A DNA stretch of 5,261 nt, taken from the NCBI GenBank assembly GCA_005798205.1, contig SYKJ01000132.1, forward strand, positions 1-5,261. Reading direction: 5' to 3'. Shown here piece by piece: positions 4,098 to 5,261 of this stretch. The translations under genes and the position numbers were made by a program. Within the stretch, counting starts at the first letter, position 1. Every line of letters starts with the position of its first letter. Source of the stretch: Bacteroidota bacterium (GTDB lineage: Bacteria > Bacteroidota > Bacteroidia > Flavobacteriales > Crocinitomicaceae). A model generated the notes under the pieces. It saw nothing but the letters and a program-made list of their open reading frames with translations, searched no databases and was not told the origin of the DNA.

Positions 4098-5261
4098 TGA
4101 TTTTGAATGAATTTAGAAGAGCTTAACATAAAATAAGAAATGCCTTTATCGTTAAATAAAGATAGAATATTATTATCAAATGACTCAATTCTATTATATG
4201 CTAAAGGTATAATTTCTTCTCCCTTTAAATTAAAAAGACCATAATTACTTCCGTCTGAAACTATTAAATAATCTCCTTCAAAATACTTTATTGTCTTGAA
4301 ACTTGGTGATAAAACAATATTTAATTCAAGATCTAAAAAACCAAATGAATTATTTTTTTCAATTACATAGCCTATATTTCTAAATGGGATAATGTCAGAG
4401 TATTCAGATTTTAAGATAATTTTTCCAGTAGTGTCCATGAAACACCACTTTCCACTTTTCTTTACCGATATGTATTTTCCATAAGTTCCTATACCCTCAA
4501 ATAATTGATTTAATACTTGTTTTCCATTATTATTCATGATTCCAAATTTACCCTGTTTAAAAAAAATCGCATGTTTATTTACAAATTTTGCAGTTGAAAG
4601 CGCATTTGAAAAATACTCATATGTTTTTGGTAAAAATTTTGATCCATCTATGTTTAGGTAATAAATACTATTATCTTTTTTTGCAATTAAATTATTTTCT
4701 TCAGGATTATACTTCGAAAAGTCATCGTAAATAGCTTCAGTTAATAATTTTCCATTTAAAGATATTAATCCTTTTTTTGTATTTAACTGATAAGAGTAAA
4801 TTGTATCGAATACGGAAGTTATATCCTCGTATATTGGGCTAATCTTTACATCAAAATAAGTATCTAATAATCCTATTTTATTCTCTAATGAAATAAGATA
4901 ATTTCCATTATTTAATGGTATTAAGTTTTCGCAAATAACATTTTTTATGAATGTGCCATTATTAGAATAAATAACGAACCCATTTTCATCTTTAGCACCA
5001 AATTGAAAATTATTCAAAACAATTATATCTGAGTATAATAATGGCGTAACTAAAGTCCCGTTAAAATCGATCAATCCATAATTATCTCCTATATAAGCAA
5101 TTGCGACATCACCATAAAATTCTGATATACCATCGTACAGAAATTCTAAAACGACATCATTTCTCTTATTAATTATGCCTGTTTTTCCATTTTTTGAAAC
5201 TATGGCAATACTGCCAAAAAAAATGCTAGCTTCATCGTAAATTGGATTAATTACCATTTTA
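4094..5261 (-). CDS. WG-repeat protein, C-terminal part (5' end outside the window)
   Basis: The frame stays open to the window edge. The ATG at 5257 is preceded by an in-frame AAA (Lys), and Lys-Met-Val-Ile-Asn-Pro-Ile-Tyr-Asp matches the inside of a WG repeat (GK-x-VI-x-P-x-YD), so this Met is probably internal and the gene starts upstream. The 387 residues from that Met are nearly all repeats of about 34 residues with the plan 'xG-hID-xxG-x-hh-P-x-YD-xI'. Positions equivalent to the W of 'WG' fall at about 26, 60, 92, 128, 162, 198, 238, 271, 305 and 339, after a partial repeat at 1-10. Typical units are DNYGLIDFNG (58-67), KKGLISLNGK (161-170), GKFGIMNNNGK (236-246) and GKWCFMDTTGK (269-279). 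WG repeats are a predicted beta-rich scaffold of unknown biochemical role, perhaps protein or ligand binding. There is no membrane helix in the visible part; a signal peptide would be outside the window. It is translationally coupled to the downstream TonB-like gene by ATGA. Confidence 0.85.
   Translation of the reverse strand, partial: KMVINPIYDEASIFFGSIAIVSKNGKTGIINKRNDVVLEFLYDGISEFYGDVAIAYIGDNYGLIDFNGTLVTPLLYSDIIVLNNFQFGAKDENGFVIYSNNGTFIKNVICENLIPLNNGNYLISLENKIGLLDTYFDVKISPIYEDITSVFDTIYSYQLNTKKGLISLNGKLLTEAIYDDFSKYNPEENNLIAKKDNSIYYLNIDGSKFLPKTYEYFSNALSTAKFVNKHAIFFKQGKFGIMNNNGKQVLNQLFEGIGTYGKYISVKKSGKWCFMDTTGKIILKSEYSDIIPFRNIGYVIEKNNSFGFLDLELNIVLSPSFKTIKYFEGDYLIVSDGSNYGLFNLKGEEIIPLAYNRIESFDNNILSLFNDKGISYFMLSSSKFIQNQ

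Noticed and set aside
4094..5261. Recent DNA tandem repeat encoding the WG units.
   Set aside because: The units are similar only at protein level; no obvious repeated nucleotide blocks are seen.

Overview
The window is AT-rich (I estimate close to 70% A+T, not counted), has no evident Shine-Dalgarno sequences, and carries protein families typical of Bacteroidota: a stand-alone HsdR_N-type nuclease, a DUF4924 protein, an OmpH-like lipoprotein, a TonB-like C-terminal domain and WG repeats. A low-GC member of the Flavobacteriia or a relative is the best guess; the sequence does not allow a genus call. Both window edges cut through genes.

Layout. On the plus strand (1-1029) lie the 3' half of an alanine dehydrogenase gene (ald) and, joined by a one-base TAATG stop/start overlap, a small PD-(D/E)XK nuclease-like protein. 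The nuclease gene contains a run of eleven A upstream of all its catalytic codons. Everything from 1016 to the right edge is on the minus strand. A three-gene cassette reads (in transcription order) small conserved protein (2399-2154), OmpH/Skp-like lipoprotein (2154-1567) and DUF4924 protein (1567-1016). Both internal junctions are again one-base TAATG overlaps. The cassette converges on the nuclease gene, and the two coding regions overlap tail-to-tail by 14 bases.

Upstream of that cassette is an XRE/LexA-like (S24) repressor gene (3259-2459) with an intact Ala-Gly cleavage site and Ser/Lys dyad. Just before its start are two copies of the palindrome TAAATTTA, 22 bp apart, inside a perfect 11-bp inverted repeat: a good candidate autoregulatory operator. 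Further upstream is a two-gene unit with an ATGA overlap: a WG-repeat protein (C-terminal 388 residues, start outside the window) followed by a membrane-anchored TonB-like protein. An A/T-rich hairpin with a T8 run may end that unit.

How the genes may work together: ald and the nuclease probably share a transcript without an obvious common pathway. The OmpH-like lipoprotein and the TonB-like/WG pair both point to the cell envelope. The repressor could control itself and possibly a flanking unit in response to DNA damage or another stress; this is inference. No mobile element, tRNA, rRNA or CRISPR array is visible. No intergenic stretch exceeds about 75 bases.
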